From Anisus vortex (Eukaryota; Mollusca; Gastropoda; Planorbidae), in NCBI GenBank assembly GCA_949126835.1, contig OX421500.1, positions 27,307,731 through 27,371,730 of the forward strand: a stretch of DNA of 64,000 nucleotides, written 5' to 3'. The notes below the pieces were generated by a model that saw only the letters and a list, made by a program, of their open reading frames with translations, was not told the DNA's origin and ran no database searches. A program made the translations under genes and the position numbers. Shown here in pieces: positions 42,740 to 56,094 of the stretch; positions within the stretch are counted from its first letter, which is position 1, and each line of letters begins with the position of its first letter.

Positions 42740-43587
42740 GTTCGAATTTTTTAGAAGCCTACTTTTCTAGAACCAGCTACACTAAAGTATTACCAAACAA
42801 ACTCACTGTAATTATAATGTAAATTGAATATTGATTAGATTTAGGTCTATAAAAAAAAACTATTTAGCCTACCATTACTTACCACTAGCCTATTTACATA
42901 TAGTAGGTACTTCGATAAAATTTCTAAAATTGTTAAAATTAATAACATTGAAACAAAACCTATTTAGTTAAATGTAGTTTGGTATTGGCTTTCCAATGAC
43001 ACCTCATTTTTGTTTCTACATGAAATATTAACGAAGTTATGAATTTTTTAAGTGTCCGAAAATTAAGCCTATTTGACCGATCTAAATATAAAAAAAAAGT
43101 GTGACCCAAAAACATGAACTGAGCTGTTTAAATTGCTATAACTTAAAAACCGTAAAAGATAAATCTATGAAATTTGAAACACTTATTCTACTATATATTA
43201 TTTTAATTTTAAAATAGGTATTTACATAGGTGTCGATTGGGGAGGGGGCCCAGAACCCCGTTTTCCCCAGAATTTAGTATTTTACTATTAAACACAATTT
43301 CACCTCACTGACCTATATATAACATAAACATAGATCTGAGGTTTTTTACCCATTAGAAAGCCTCTTCACCCCCGATCCCCAACTGTATACAAATACTTTT
43401 CTAGACAAGGGGCGTAGCCACATGGGGGAGGGAGGAGGGGGGGGGGTTAGAGACTTGTAATGTATTTGAAAATATATTTTTTTTACAGTATTTACATTTT
43501 TCCCCATATTTTGGGTAAAATGTATTTAAATAATGTTTGTAACATGACATGTCAAAACCACTCCTCAAACATTCTAACGTCATCCCA

Positions 43588-43801
43588 AGTCTAGGCACAG
43601 TGAAGCAGCGTTCACCAGTTTCTGTGGCATAATGCCCATCCACCATTACTTTACCCCAACTAGTGTCAGGTACCCATCATAGCTGGATAGACTCAGGTGC
43701 ATCCTTAAGTCCCGGAAAAAATCCTAGCCTGCACCAGGATTTGTACCCAGAAACTTTGGATTGCCAGTTGAATGCGCTGCAGCTAGGCCACCGTGCCACA
43801 T
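43588..43801 (-). mobile_element. tRNA-derived SINE family A, reverse copy
   Basis: Reverse-complement body (GTGAAGCAGCGTTCACCAG, TACTTTACCCCAACTAG, AGCTGGATAGACTCAGG) ending at a mutated tRNA head (GGTGGCCTAGCTGCAGC on its own strand). Confidence 0.82.
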
Positions 43802-46800
43802 AATTATAATAAGGAGTACAATATGAAATTAAATATATTTATTTATATATCATTTTACTTTATTCATAACAATTTACTTAATATTTATGATAAAAATACC
43901 CTATCAGAGTGTCACATAATGGGGAAATTGAAGGAGAATTTAAATGACAATGTTCTGTGTCAACAATATACAAAATATTTTGTGACCATTACAATTACAT
44001 CAACCATCTGCATTTACTTTTACCTAAATATTAAAATAGTGCCAGATCAGGGTAAATTCATATACATAATTAATTATAAAAAGCCTAAATAGTTGTAATT
44101 TTCTTGGAGTTTACTCAAGAACAATTTGAGCATGCTGCTGGCAAAGTACAATGTCTAATAATATTAATGTATTTTTTGTAATGATTATAATATTACTTCA
44201 AGCTAAATTAAAATTTAATTACATTTTGTGCTACTGTTATTTTTATTGCAGATTTATCATTTGTAAACACTCAAAATTATAGTATGAATAACCAAGATAA
44301 TACTTGTTACATATAAAATATACTTTTTTCCATGTTGAGAAAACAAGAACATACTGATAAATTACCATTATAATTTAATACATAAGTAAATTTTACATAA
44401 TTATTACAATTCTATTAAAAGCAACAGTGCAGGTATTTATTTGAATAAAGAAAAGCAGTCTGTGCTAATTGTCGGGCATGGTGGGTGAGTTGAGCTCGTA
44501 AATGTAAAGAAAAATATGCCACTGAAAATTAAAATTATAATTAATAGACAATTTTTTTAGGCATGAATGGATTACGGTAATTAGTGCACCAGAAACACCT
44601 CGCTCTCCCCCACCCCCTCTTTTTAATATATATTTGGGCGTGTAGTTCAAAAATATACCTTTACCATCAGAATCAATAAGAATCAGGGTTCAGCTGCACC
44701 ACATAACAGTCTTGCCCATAAGTACCATGAACAATGATACCTATGTGCAATGTAAAATATTTTAAACTATGTGTTTCATCAGAAGAGTATTCTTTTTGAT
44801 AAAAGCTATTATATTAAAAACTTTGATGTTATGTACCCAATAGTGAAAGCAGCATGCAATTTGCCTTTTTAATGATTTCTTTTCCACAATTTTTTTAATG
44901 TTGTATTTCATTAAATATAAATACAGCATTCTTAGAATGTCTTTTTTTTTCCACACGGACAATAAGCAATTTGTGATTACATATTTATAGGCTGCGTAAT
45001 AATCCTTATATCTTAGTCATTTTTGTCACAGGGACCATGTGATTTAATTTTTTTATACTATCTTGAAAAAAAACACATAGTGACACAGTAGGTCTTTTTT
45101 AACTTTTTATATTAAAATTGTTTCTTCCATTCCCTTTTCATTTCTATATTTTCAACTTGAATGCTAGATCCATATGAGAAGCTATAATGAATAATAAAAA
45201 AACAAAACAAGTTTTATAAATGTAGGCCTATAGCATTTTAAATATTTTAAAAAATTATCTAGGCCTATAAGTAAAAGTTGTTTTTTTTTAAAAATGTATA
45301 ATATGCTATGGTCATTGCAATCTTTTTTTGGCTGTCCTGTGTAGGTGCAGGAGGCCTAGGCCTACATATTTTTAAAAAAAATTAATTATTATTATTATAG
45401 TGTTACTAGACTCTTTATGAAAGTAATTGGCCTTTGTTTTAGAGTCTAGGACTCTAGAGCCTAGATAATATAATAGACATAATCATGGCTGCTATAGACA
45501 ATATATAGCCTAATACAGTACAGTAGGCCCTATAGTAGGTATACTTATTAATGGGACTACTTGTTATTATAGACTAGAGACTATAGTAACTAGGCTAGGC
45601 CTAATCATATTTAATCATGACCCTTCATACAATTTTGTTGAGCTTGTTGGAATTCTTGGCTCTATAGACTATAGTTGGCTAAATATATTATTAGTCCTAT
45701 GCTAATATTGTACACAACCAAGCTTTATCATGGCCTACGTAAATAGCCCTAGGCTATGTCTATGCCTTATCATAAGGCTTATATATGACTATAAAATGAC
45801 TAGGCCTACTCCTAGTCATGACCTATATTCCTATATATTCTATATATCCTGGCTATAGTTATAGCCCTAGCCTAGCCCATGTGTGGCGCTACCTATGTAA
45901 AGTCTTTAATACAGGCTTAGTTGTGCCCTATAACCATGTGCCCTAAAATACTAGACCTAACCATGGCTTTTCTAATAGACCTATACAATACTGAGTAAAA
46001 AATTACGCGGATAAAGTTGGTTTCTAGCATTTTTCCATTTATTTATTTTGTAAAATCCAATCCTACTTTTTAAAAAATGCCACGTGTTTTTTTTTTTAAT
46101 GTTCTAAAAATAAATATGATTTTAATATGACCTAAAAACAAAGGCGTGTAGTTTCTAAAAATAGATTTCACAAACAAAGTTTATAATATTTATTAATAAA
46201 AAGTGCTGTAATTGTTTATGTTAAAATTGACACTATTTTATACATTTATACAGATTAAATACAAAAATACATCAAAAAGTTTTCGACAGCTAAATATAAC
46301 GAGAACAAAAAATAAAAAAACATTTTTTGCTATATGTTATTTGTAATTTTGGATTAAAAAAAAAGAATCGATCGAAGTAGCCGATTGTTATGAAATTTCG
46401 TAATTATACTTATTTTTACATGATAAAAACGAAAAGCTTTATTAAAAAGTTTTGTATACACAAATAAAAAAGTTGTAAATTCGTCAAACTTACCGATTTT
46501 CCCGCTAAATCAAAAACGTTTCCAACTTAATTACAAGTAGTGAAAAATCAAAATTAATAATGTTAAATATCTCATATACGAAAATTGATGACTTTTCTTG
46601 GCTAAAATTGAATGAAAGCTTGTCGAAAATTCTTAACTCCAATAACTATCAGATTAGGGCTGAAAAAGTGCGATTCAAATTTTTCATGATTTTATGTAAA
46701 CAAAAAAAAATGTCGGAAATGGGTTTTATCGAAGTACCTACATATAGTCATAGTCATATAGACTATATAGTTAGCCTAGCCTACTACTATTAGTACTACT

Positions 46801-47619
46801 ATACTATAGTAAAAATAAATAAAATGTAGCCTACTATTAATACTAATTAGGCCTAATAGTCTAGACTCTAGTCAGTCTAGAGTCTAGACTCTAGAGTCAC
46901 TCTAGACTCTAGTTAGAGACAGGCAGTTAGCGCTAGGATTTATTTATTTATTACGATGATTTATTTAATTTATTAGGTTATAATAGTTTTATATATTTAT
47001 AATATATATTAGCTTTGCAAGGCTTTGCTTGAGCCTTGATTATGACGAGGCCTAGTCACTAGCTAGTCGTTGAGCAACTTGACACTTGAGTGGCTTGAAT
47101 GACTTGAATTTGAACAGTCTTGCTTGACTCTTGACACTGACTCTCACTGAGACTGAGGGCCAGTTGAGTCGCCATGACAAACTGTGTCACCAAGTCACAA
47201 AACAAACAAAATATAAAAGTCTCAAAACTTTATAATTAAAAGTGTTGGCTATTTTCCAATTAATGGCGAATTTTACTATAAATAAATGACCATACCATTT
47301 ATATTTTTAGTTATAAAAGTAAGTTAGGCCTAGCCTAATGTTTGTAAATAAGTTTGTTTTTCCCGTCAATTTCGTCTGTTTCCGGTTCAAAGTTGCCAAC
47401 TAAAAGACAATGTTTTATCTCATCTAGTGTTATAGATCAGTGCAAAAAGTTTTTAGAGACAATTTTTGAAGGAGGCGCAATCCATACTTTTTATAGATCA
47501 GTGAGTGTTACTAGGTTTAGTGCTTTAACTATAACTATGGTGTTACTTTTACTTTTGTCAGTTTATTATTATAGTTCTAGGCTACCTACACCATTTAACC
47601 CCCTCCCCTCGTAGTGTCA
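43802..47619. other. No gene seen
   Basis: AT-rich with frequent TAGGCCTA; a CTAG-rich inverted patch lies at 46855-46915. Short open frames lack splice signals or domains. Confidence 0.45.
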
Positions 47620-48090
47620 CCAGCGACGGCCCATAGTTTTATCGTATAACAGAGATGCTGTAGCTGCAAATTGAGTGAATTAATGACGTGCACTTCTGTA
47701 CCCATGGGCCTCAAAGTTGGCGAAGTGTGTAAACCGCCCATAGGATCATTAAGATTACTCCGGCGGCTCCAGGTGTCCCGCTACCCACTTTCAACTTTCA
47801 GCGGGTAGGACTGCGACCTCGGCGGGGAGGTAGAATAAGGACGCTAACCCATCTCGAAGACCCTTCCAGTGCCTGGATGCCTGCCGATAATGATCCTAGG
47901 GGAGCCGCAGTGAACAATATTGATCTGTGGAAACCTTCCCTGTTACACGGCTTGCCACACCTTTGGAGTGGCGTGACGTGGGGTGGCTGGAGCCCGGACA
48001 GAGCTTTAGTGTGCCTCCCCAGAGCTCACCTCTAATACGTTACGTCTTGGACTATATAGAGCCCTTTGGGCTCGTCCGGTTTTTAAGAGA
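47620..48090. other. GC-rich island of unknown nature
   Basis: About 470 bp sharply richer in G and C than its surroundings, with blocks such as CCGGCGGCTCCAGGTG (complemented in part by nearby sequence) and GCTGGAGCCCGGACAGAGC. A + strand frame from 47927 (METFPVTRLATPLEW) runs 74 codons but resembles nothing I know. Could be the 5' region of a retroelement, a CpG-rich promoter or a transferred piece. Confidence 0.5.
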
Positions 48091-48977
48091 CATTTTGTTA
48101 CTTTATCAATGTATTGTGATATTATTTCAAATTAATTTAAAAATAATATAAATTGTATGAAAGTCATAAAACATTTGTAAATGAAATTTAATAAAAAAAA
48201 AATATATTTTAAATTTATCATATATTGTTAATAAGAAAATAGTCAAACTTTTTCTTATTAATATGTAGGTGATATGTTTACATATGAACAAAACTTTTTT
48301 TTCTTTGGCACAAAAACTATTCTGCTGCAAAACAAGGGTGAAAATGCTAACAAATGAATTGAAAAACTATTAAATAGTATTGACAATAGTAGCGATCGAC
48401 TCCTATCTTAATAAATGTTTGGATACAAAATATTGACATAAAAATTAACAAAAACATATTCAGCCATTAGTGATTTCTTTAGCAAAACTTGATATCTAAA
48501 ATAAAGTTATATTTTTTAAACGTCATGTTAAAATGCAATGGTTCAATGGACAGGTCTGTGTAGGCCATACAATACTCTGAGGGCTTTGACAATCTCAAAC
48601 TTAATGAAAGGTAACCATTTAGAGCAGGGTTGACTGCTGCAGACCTAAGTATACCTATTAGGGAATGGGATATGATGACAACACTGAAATAGTATAAATA
48701 CAAGTTAAAAAAAAAAAATCAACACATTTTAAGTCTTAACAATTGAACTTTAAAAACATTTAAGATAAAAGCTAAACATTAATCCAATATTAAGAAATTT
48801 AATGATAAAAAATTATGCACGCAAGAGAACTTGTTAACAAGTAAAAAGAAAAACAGTCTTAAAAATGATAAATTGCACAGATTTAATGAAAATCCTTTGA
48901 CAATTTTACCACAGAACTGGACCTATTCCTTTTACATTTCAAAGAATGAAACAAAACATAATTAAAAAAAAAAAAAT

Positions 48978-49190
48978 CACTAGGATTCCATTTTTGAGAA
49001 ACATGGGTAGCATGTTAAATTTAACATTTCACAATAGCTAATTGACGTAAACATATATTTTATAAAACACAGTGTAAAAAAACACTAGGATTCCATTTTT
49101 GAGAAACATGAGTAACATGTTAAATTTAACATTTCACAATAACTAATTGAAGCATACACATTTCTAAAACAATGCAAAAAAAAAGGGATT
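48978..49190. repeat. Tandem duplication, 105-bp period
   Basis: CACTAGGATTCCATTTTTGA recurs at 48978 and 49083 with the following ACATGTTAAATTTAACAT; a few substitutions. Confidence 0.85.
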
Positions 49191-49653
49191 ACAAGAAAAT
49201 TATTTTGAGTATTAACAAACTATAACAATTTATAAAAACCTAAACTTAACCCCAACTATCCCAGTTCATTCAGTGGAGTCCTCTTTGCAACTGCTAGCAT
49301 CATTTAGTACATACATCTCAGAAACACTCTTCTCTATTTATTTGAGTCCATTTGGTCTTTGTACATGTGACATTTAGCTTGAGCTAATATATTGCGAAAT
49401 CATCCAAATGTTTCAATTCTTGATCATGGATCCTGTTTCAACTCCTAACTACATCATTGCTTCACCATTTCTAAAAGAGAAAAAATAATTCATTTAAATA
49501 AATACACATATTCAAGTTTATATACTAGAGATTTTATCCATGTCTTAACAGAAACACTGAAAATAAACCGATTACATTTATAAATACACAATCTCAAAAC
49601 TATTTGTGAAACTAATAAGCTTAGTCTTTTAGTCATTGCAAAAGGCAATGACT

Positions 49654-50320
49654 CAAAGGATATGTATCTTGCAATCTGCTACATGAAATTCAGTTTTGGT
49701 CTTAAGTTTTATTCCCAGAGAGACAATCCATCTCTTTCAACATCCTATCTAAAAATGAAAAGTAAATAATAACTTTTAAATTCATTAAAAAAAATGCGTA
49801 ATTTCTTAATATTCCAAAGCCATTGTATTTAAGATTAAAAAGCTAAATTATAAAAATTACAGATTTTTAACATTACCTTTTGTTGACATCCATGACTGAA
49901 TATTTGAACCCATGCTTTGCTTTCTTTCAATCTGCTACATGAATTCAGTTTTGGTCTGAAATTTGTTTTCCAGGGAGACAATCCATCCATCATCAATTTT
50001 ATCCTATCTGAAAATGAAAAGTAAATATTAAACAACTTTAATTTTTTTGAATGCTAATTTCTAATACAACTAAAAAGCTAAATTAAAAAAAACAACAAGA
50101 CTTACTAATTTAAAATATTACCTTTTGATGACATCTATGACTCAATAGTTGATCCCATACTCTGCTTTTAGAATCCTCTTACACACGCAGTCAACTGAGT
50201 TTCTAATAGTTATGGTTAATTTGCACAAGAGATAAGTCCCTCTTTTTCCATGCACCCTCTGCCAGCTTTCCATGGACCAATGTTCTGGGTTTATGCTCAG
50301 AGCCATTCTGTGGAAACTCT
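49654..50320 (-). repeat. Three tandem exon-like blocks of unknown transcript
   Basis: Roughly 250-bp units. On the - strand the middle block (about 49876-50008) has TTTTCATTTTCAG before it and GTAATG after it; the first shares TTTCATTTTTAG and ATAGGATG; the third ends ATGTCATCAAAAG with GTAATA. The middle block is open (RIKLMMDGLSPWKTNF) but the others are not in the same frame, so coding is doubtful. Possibly non-coding exons or a decayed gene. Confidence 0.45.
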
Positions 50321-51439
50321 AAGCAATTTGTAATTCACAAAATTGAAGATAATTTAATGCTAAATTAAATTATAGAATTATGCAACTAAAATGCTTAGTT
50401 TTCCGATGATACCTGTTTGAATATTTTAGAAAATCCTGCTTTCAATAGTAATTCCAAGCATTTCTCTTACAATCTAGGCATACAACCTAAAATCCAAAAT
50501 ACCGGTACTTATTAAAAAACAACAACTCACAAAACCTTGGTACAATATAACGCAATCAAATGTTACAAGGTAAATGTAAAAAGATAAATGTAAATAAATA
50601 AATGTAAAAGTAATTTAAATGTTAATAGTTAAAAGTAAAAGGTTTAAAACGTTAGAACTAAATAGTTAAAAATACAAAGGTACAAAATGAAAAAGATAAA
50701 CTTTACAGAGATAAACTTAATAAAAGTAAACAAAAACAAAATCTTGTGTCCCTTTTTTCAAAATACATTTACATATATTCCTGTTCCTGCATTTTCAAAT
50801 AAACATGCCATTACCCTATCATATAGTTTTCATATACTGTAGAGACTGCTTACTTGACTTAATCATGATGTTATGTGCAAATAAAATGACAAAAAGAATT
50901 ATAAATCTTTACAAATAATTGTAGACAAAGAATTTTTCTATTATTAACATAAATAAAAATGGCACGAGTTGCAAAATAGATTGCTGAATGTTTAAGCCTG
51001 CAATGCTGAAAAAGTAAACACCAAATTACACAATACAAGTCAACAGATTACAGTATGAATTAAACCTGCAATACTGAAAAAAGAAAACAACACCTAATTA
51101 CACAATACAATACAAGATACTATCTTTGGTCACTTCACAAGCTTCACGTCACACTTCACTGTTCTCATTTACGCTTCGTGAGTTAAAAAAAAAATGAATC
51201 CTATTGAAATGTTTGCCATTGGAAAATAATTTCCCAATTTTATTGCATTTTCAACTGCATTTAAAGAATTTGAGACCCACCAAAACGCTGTATTTGTTCC
51301 GAGGAGTCCAAATAAGATAAGCTTAAAACACGTTGTGACGTTGTATAAACTAATCCCAATTTCCAATTATTATGCACTTTTCTAGATGCTTAGCTAGGAA
51401 ATTTTGCCGTTTAATGACATTTTTCTAATGTAACGTACA
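50321..51439. other. No gene seen
   Basis: AT-rich, low-complexity AAATGTAAA stretches near 50570-50720. Nothing recognised. Confidence 0.45.
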
Positions 51440-51605
51440 ATTTTGTCTTCAGGGACTGTATTGTCCTAAAGTCCAATATGTTTAAGTAATCATTGTCTAA
51501 TTTGTGCTCTTGTATCTATGTCATGACAGCGCACTGAGCATGCTATTATAGCATGGATAGTTGCGCTATAAAAGTGCTCATTATTATTATTATTATTATT
51601 GTCTT
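51440..51605 (+). mobile_element. LINE 3' end with (ATT)n tail
   Basis: Ends GCGCACTGAGCATGC, TAGTTGCGCTATAAAAGTGC, then TCATTATTATTATT. The same end, inverted, occurs at 57965-58050, where it follows a recognisable LINE ORF2. Confidence 0.65.
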
Positions 51606-52675
51606 AGATGTAGTATTGAACAGTATGTACCTGGCTTCATATCATATGGCTCCTGCTCAATTGTGAAAGTAAAATTAAACCTAATTTTAGTTGGTTCTTA
51701 AACTTAAATGCATAAATGCCTTTCGCGGTACGGTAAGATGGATATTGTGTTCAAGTTCCAAGGGTGCCTTTAAACAAATTGGAGTTGCATAGGGAAATGG
51801 TGCACATTTGTGTTTAATTAAAACAGCGAACGATATTAAATAGATTCAATGGAACATATTTAATAAAAACTATTTTCAAGCTATAATATGTTAATGCTAC
51901 AACAAAAATTAGATTAATCCCGAAAATTATTTTTTTAAAATCTATATATGGCAAAAAATGAGCTCATTATAGTCAACCATATTGCATTAGTCATTTTAAA
52001 TAGGCCTAATCTACATACGGTACTTCTGCCAACAATATTTTGGTCTGTGTGTAATTACTATACTAGACTACAGAGACACATATTTGGCGTGGCAAATCAA
52101 AACATATGATATTTTCATAAAAACATCACAATGTGCATTCAGTGTGCAAATAGACTACTGTATTCTATTTGCACACGTGTGCATTTTAGCTTAAGTTTAT
52201 TTGATTATAGAAAAGAAACTTTGCCAATTTAGCACAAAAAAAGACACTTAAGGCGAATATCCTATACTATAATACGAGTTAAAATTGTATGTATGTATAT
52301 ATATATATATATATATATATGTCTGGAAATTTTCTTCAAAAGCGCTCTAACGATTATCTTCATGTTTTAATGCACGACTTGTTTCACCTCAAAAAAAATC
52401 TACAGCTTTTCGGCCCCACAAATAAAAATCGGAAATGAACGTTAGACTAAAATACCCTTAGATTTATCGTAGATAATTCATTTTGGCCGGGAAAACATGC
52501 CATTGATCGACCCACATGTAGCGCGCTTTCAAGAGCCGTGTTTTTTTGCGTCGCAGTTGTGACGTTTCGGAAATACCCGTACAGCAGCAGAAAGAAGTTT
52601 AATTTCTTGTTTAGACTACTGTTGCGCACCGATGGTAGATATAATTTAAAGCAAGACTAAGTGTAATTTATGTAA

Positions 52676-52770
52676 TGCAGTGGTGTGCAAACTACAGCCA
52701 GTGGGTTGATAAATATTAGTATGCGGCCCTCGAGGCTTACTATGCCTATTTAGATGATAAAATCTTCAAT
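52676..52770 (+). mobile_element. Possible hAT element end
   Basis: CAGTGGTGTGCAAACTACAG followed by GCGGCCCTCGAGGC resembles a hAT terminus, but no matching opposite end was found. Confidence 0.4.
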
Positions 52771-52906
52771 GTATTTTAGATTAAATAAAAGAAAATAGCA
52801 GCTTAACAATTATATGAAGAAAAGATAGATGGAATCTTTATAACCATGTTGGAAATGTTTTCCATTACGTATTAATTAATAGTGCAATAATAGTTTTACG
52901 TTTAAG

Positions 52907-53098
52907 CATAGACTATAAAATACATGGACCGCTTGCTTTAGTATTTCTGCTCTATAATGACTTGAAACACTGATTTTCGGAATTCCCGATTCTAAATAAC
53001 GTAATTGCTATACAGGAAATAAAGTTATTGATATACAAGTTCCGTTTTATTTAATCGCTATGATTTTCTCAATGAAAAATTAAAATCGAAAGTCTATG
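52907..53098. mobile_element. Foldback MITE, internally deleted copy, perfect 7-bp target duplication
   Basis: Left half matches 13410-13620 (CATAGACT, ACATGGACCGCTTGCTTTAG, AATTCCCGATTCTAAATAA, AGTTCCGTTTTATTTAATCG), then ends AGTCTATG. Flanked by GTTTAAG on both sides (52900-52906, 53099-53105). Confidence 0.88.
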
Positions 53099-53129
53099 GT
53101 TTAAGTAATAACAGAATTAGATTTAGGTT

Positions 53130-54580
53130 TCACCAAACTATATATTTTACTTTTTTTTTTATCAAATATTGTTTGGAAAAAAACACGTCGAAAATAATAA
53201 TAGGATCTACTTTTTTTTTAAACACGACATGTGTTTACGAATGTGTTCTTAAATATATTCATGATTTGCTTATATAGACCTACCCAAGTAAAAATAGTAA
53301 ACTAGAAAAGATGTATTCCATTCATAACAATAGTTAGACGTTTAGCATAGGCCTACTGTTAGTTTTATTGAAAAAAAAAAGGGGGGGGGGAATTTAACAA
53401 TTCATCTAAAATATATTCTAATCTTTTCATTTGCAGTCTTTTAAATGAATAAGATCATTACATCATTGGTACATTGGTATATTTTTGTTGAAAGTAAAAT
53501 TGTCAAATTTAGCCTAAACGTTTAAATTTTATAAAGATTGAAAATGATATTCGCTATGTTTATATAATAAATGTTTTTCGTTACATATGTGGAGTAATTA
53601 AAAAGAAAACTCCCTGGTAGCTTCATATAAAGTTTTTGTGAACTAATATAAAAAAAACACTAAGCCACCGGTTATAAAATAGGCCTACACATGTTTACGA
53701 AAGTTTTATTAAATGTATTTATGATTTGCTAACATAGGCCTACCAAAGTAAGATATATTAGAATATGTTAACATTGTGCAATCGAAATTAATGTGGTAAA
53801 CTAGAAAAGATGTATCAATTTATTCGTATTTTCCTTATAACAATAGTCAGAAGTGTAATATACTGTTCTTTTTATTGAAGGGGGGGGGGGGGGGGAATGA
53901 AACAAATCATCTAACGTATATTTTAATCTTTTCATTTGCAGTCTTTCAATGAATAACCTAAGTTCACCTTTAATTATTCAGTATTTTACTGGCGTAATGC
54001 TCAAAATTTTTTTTAAAAAGTAAAATGTTTATTATACCATTGTTTTAATTAATCGATATGATATTATGCCGCGATAGTTTATTTTAAATAGTAACACAAG
54101 GGGAGGATATTAGATAAGGTTTACACCAAACAATATATTTTTACTTTTATTTGTCAAATAATGTTTGGAATAATACATTGAAAACATTGAAAATAATAAA
54201 TAAATACTTTGTTGTATAAGATATTTTTTACAAGTGATTTACAAACTATACTTATGATTAATATATGTGCCCAAGTAAGAAATATTAGACTATGTTAAGA
54301 GGTCAAAATGAAATCTGGTAAACTATTAAAAATGTGTTACATTTAATCATATACCTTTTTAATTTATATCAAACATACTTGCCGGCAGTAACTCATTGTT
54401 AGCTTGAATGGGGTGAGGAAGGGAGTTAACAAAATTGACATAATTTTATAAGAGTGGTCACTAGAAAGTTTGACAGTTGTTAAAGTAGGGAAAAGGGTAG
54501 AAGAACTAAAAATTGTAACGTAATTCACGATATTTTAAATTTAAACTTTTCATTTTCAGTCTTTTAAATACAATACATAA
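53130..54580. repeat. Three diverged tandem copies of a roughly 500-600-bp unit
   Basis: CTTTTCATTTGCAGTCTTT recurs near 53425, 53930 and 54548 (CATTTTCAG in the last). The preceding parts share AACTAGAAAAGATGTAT, TATTGAA with a G run, and ATTCATCTAAAATATATT-like sequence. No frame is conserved. Confidence 0.7.
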
Positions 54581-55659
54581 TGACATAAATGAGATATATA
54601 TTTCTGTTGGATTTAAAACTGACAACTCTAGCCTACATGTTTTTTTTTTAGGGTTTGATATGAGATTAAGCTGTTTTATTTTTTTTTTAAATTTTTTTTT
54701 CGTTTTTTTTTTTTGGGGGGGGGGGGGGGGGAATCGGGAAAAAACTAGATATTAGACTGCACAAATAAGAATCTGCTTCGACTGTTAGAATTTAAAGCTT
54801 ATGTTATTCATAGTAGAAAAATAACAAGACAAATACAATTTATTGGTCTGGTAAAGACGTATTTTAAAAATTTATGCACTGTTGTTTAACATACACATGA
54901 TGTTAAGGTACAAGCGCCTGCTCTTTATTACCGATCGAATGATCGGTCACCTGGTACTATATATTTATTAGACTAGTTGTAGGCCTACTAGAAGACATTT
55001 TAGGAAAAAAGAAATCCGCCAGTGGTAATGATCTGGCGCTATTGTGGAGTCATTTCGTAGTTTAAAAAGTCTGTGCCGCTACTGCAAAAAGAGTTTTTGT
55101 GAAGCAAAGACATTCTTTGGGAGAAAATCTAATAAAACTGGCTGTCTATTGTGTGACAACATAAAATTTAGTTGATAAAAGTCTTTCAAATCATCTGCAT
55201 TGCTAACTACAATAATTACTGCAGTTCACAAATAAGAAATAATGCATTCAATGATTTATTGTTTAGACAGCATTGCATTGAAACGACGAGGATTACAATT
55301 ACAATCGTTCGCTACTGCACACAGAGGGACGATGGTTACCAAGACTCAAGAGATGACTGTTTAAAAAGATTCTATGTCTTTGATTTGGTGCTAGAGTTTT
55401 TGTGAAGCAAAGACATTCTTTGGGAGAAAATCTAATAAAACTGAAAAAGGATAACGCATACTTAATATAGTTATTTAAGTTCCATAAAATTAATATAGCC
55501 TACAATTGAAGATGACCTCAATTTGATTAAAACAAAGAGTGTTATTTGGGCTTTTATGACAAAACTTCTATTGTACAAATACAAATTTGGATGAAGATCT
55601 TGCATCAGAGCTCACTCAGGATGACTTCAAATGTCGATTTAAAGACATTTTTTTATTAA
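54581..55659. other. No gene; two identical 50-bp direct repeats
   Basis: AGAGTTTTTGTGAAGCAAAG and the following CATTCTTTGGGAGAAAATC occur identically at 55091-55140 and 55394-55443. A T/G homopolymer block lies at about 54645-54731. Confidence 0.6.
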
Positions 55660-56094
55660 CATAAATCTGCCTGATTGGTATTACAGACCCTCTTTTCCAA
55701 AGGTGAGGAATTAAAACCAGGCTTAAGGTCACAACTATTTACAAGATCGTAAACCGCCACGTGGAAATGTCCACTCAGTCAGGCCGAATCCAGCAGGTGT
55801 CCCGCTCTACCCGAGGCCAAATGCACGCAACGACGTCTACAAATATTCTTTTTTTTCCCGTCAGCCATTAGGCTGTGGAACACCCTGGAGCAGGCCTCCA
55901 TCACTGCCCCTACAGTTCGGGCTTTCAAATCGTCACTTAAGTGCTGGTCTAAAAACCTAAATAGACACTCTGTCATTTGTTTATAATTGTTGTTTGTGAT
56001 GCTTTTTGTTTTATGTGTATTTAAATTGTGGACTCTTTACTCGGTTCTAACGGGGTCTCCACAGTATTATGAAGAAGAAGAAGAAGAAGATGAA
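55660..56094 (+). mobile_element. 5'-truncated LINE end with (GAA)n tail
   Basis: Frame 1 gives LTTIYKIVNRHVEMSTQSGR-like sequence; after a shift, FFPSAIRLWNTLEQASITAP then TVRAFKSSLKCW and a stop near 55984, the standard C-terminus of LINE ORF2. The 3' UTR ends in (GAA)n at 56072-56090. Confidence 0.85.

Noticed and set aside
43220..43450. Second copy of the 7159 hAT MITE (AGGGGCGTAGCCACATGG)
   Set aside because: Only a short stretch resembles the terminus; no paired end or target duplication is seen.
47354..47614. 86-codon + frame as a small membrane protein
   Set aside because: No splice support, no homologue recognised, and chance frames of this length are common here.
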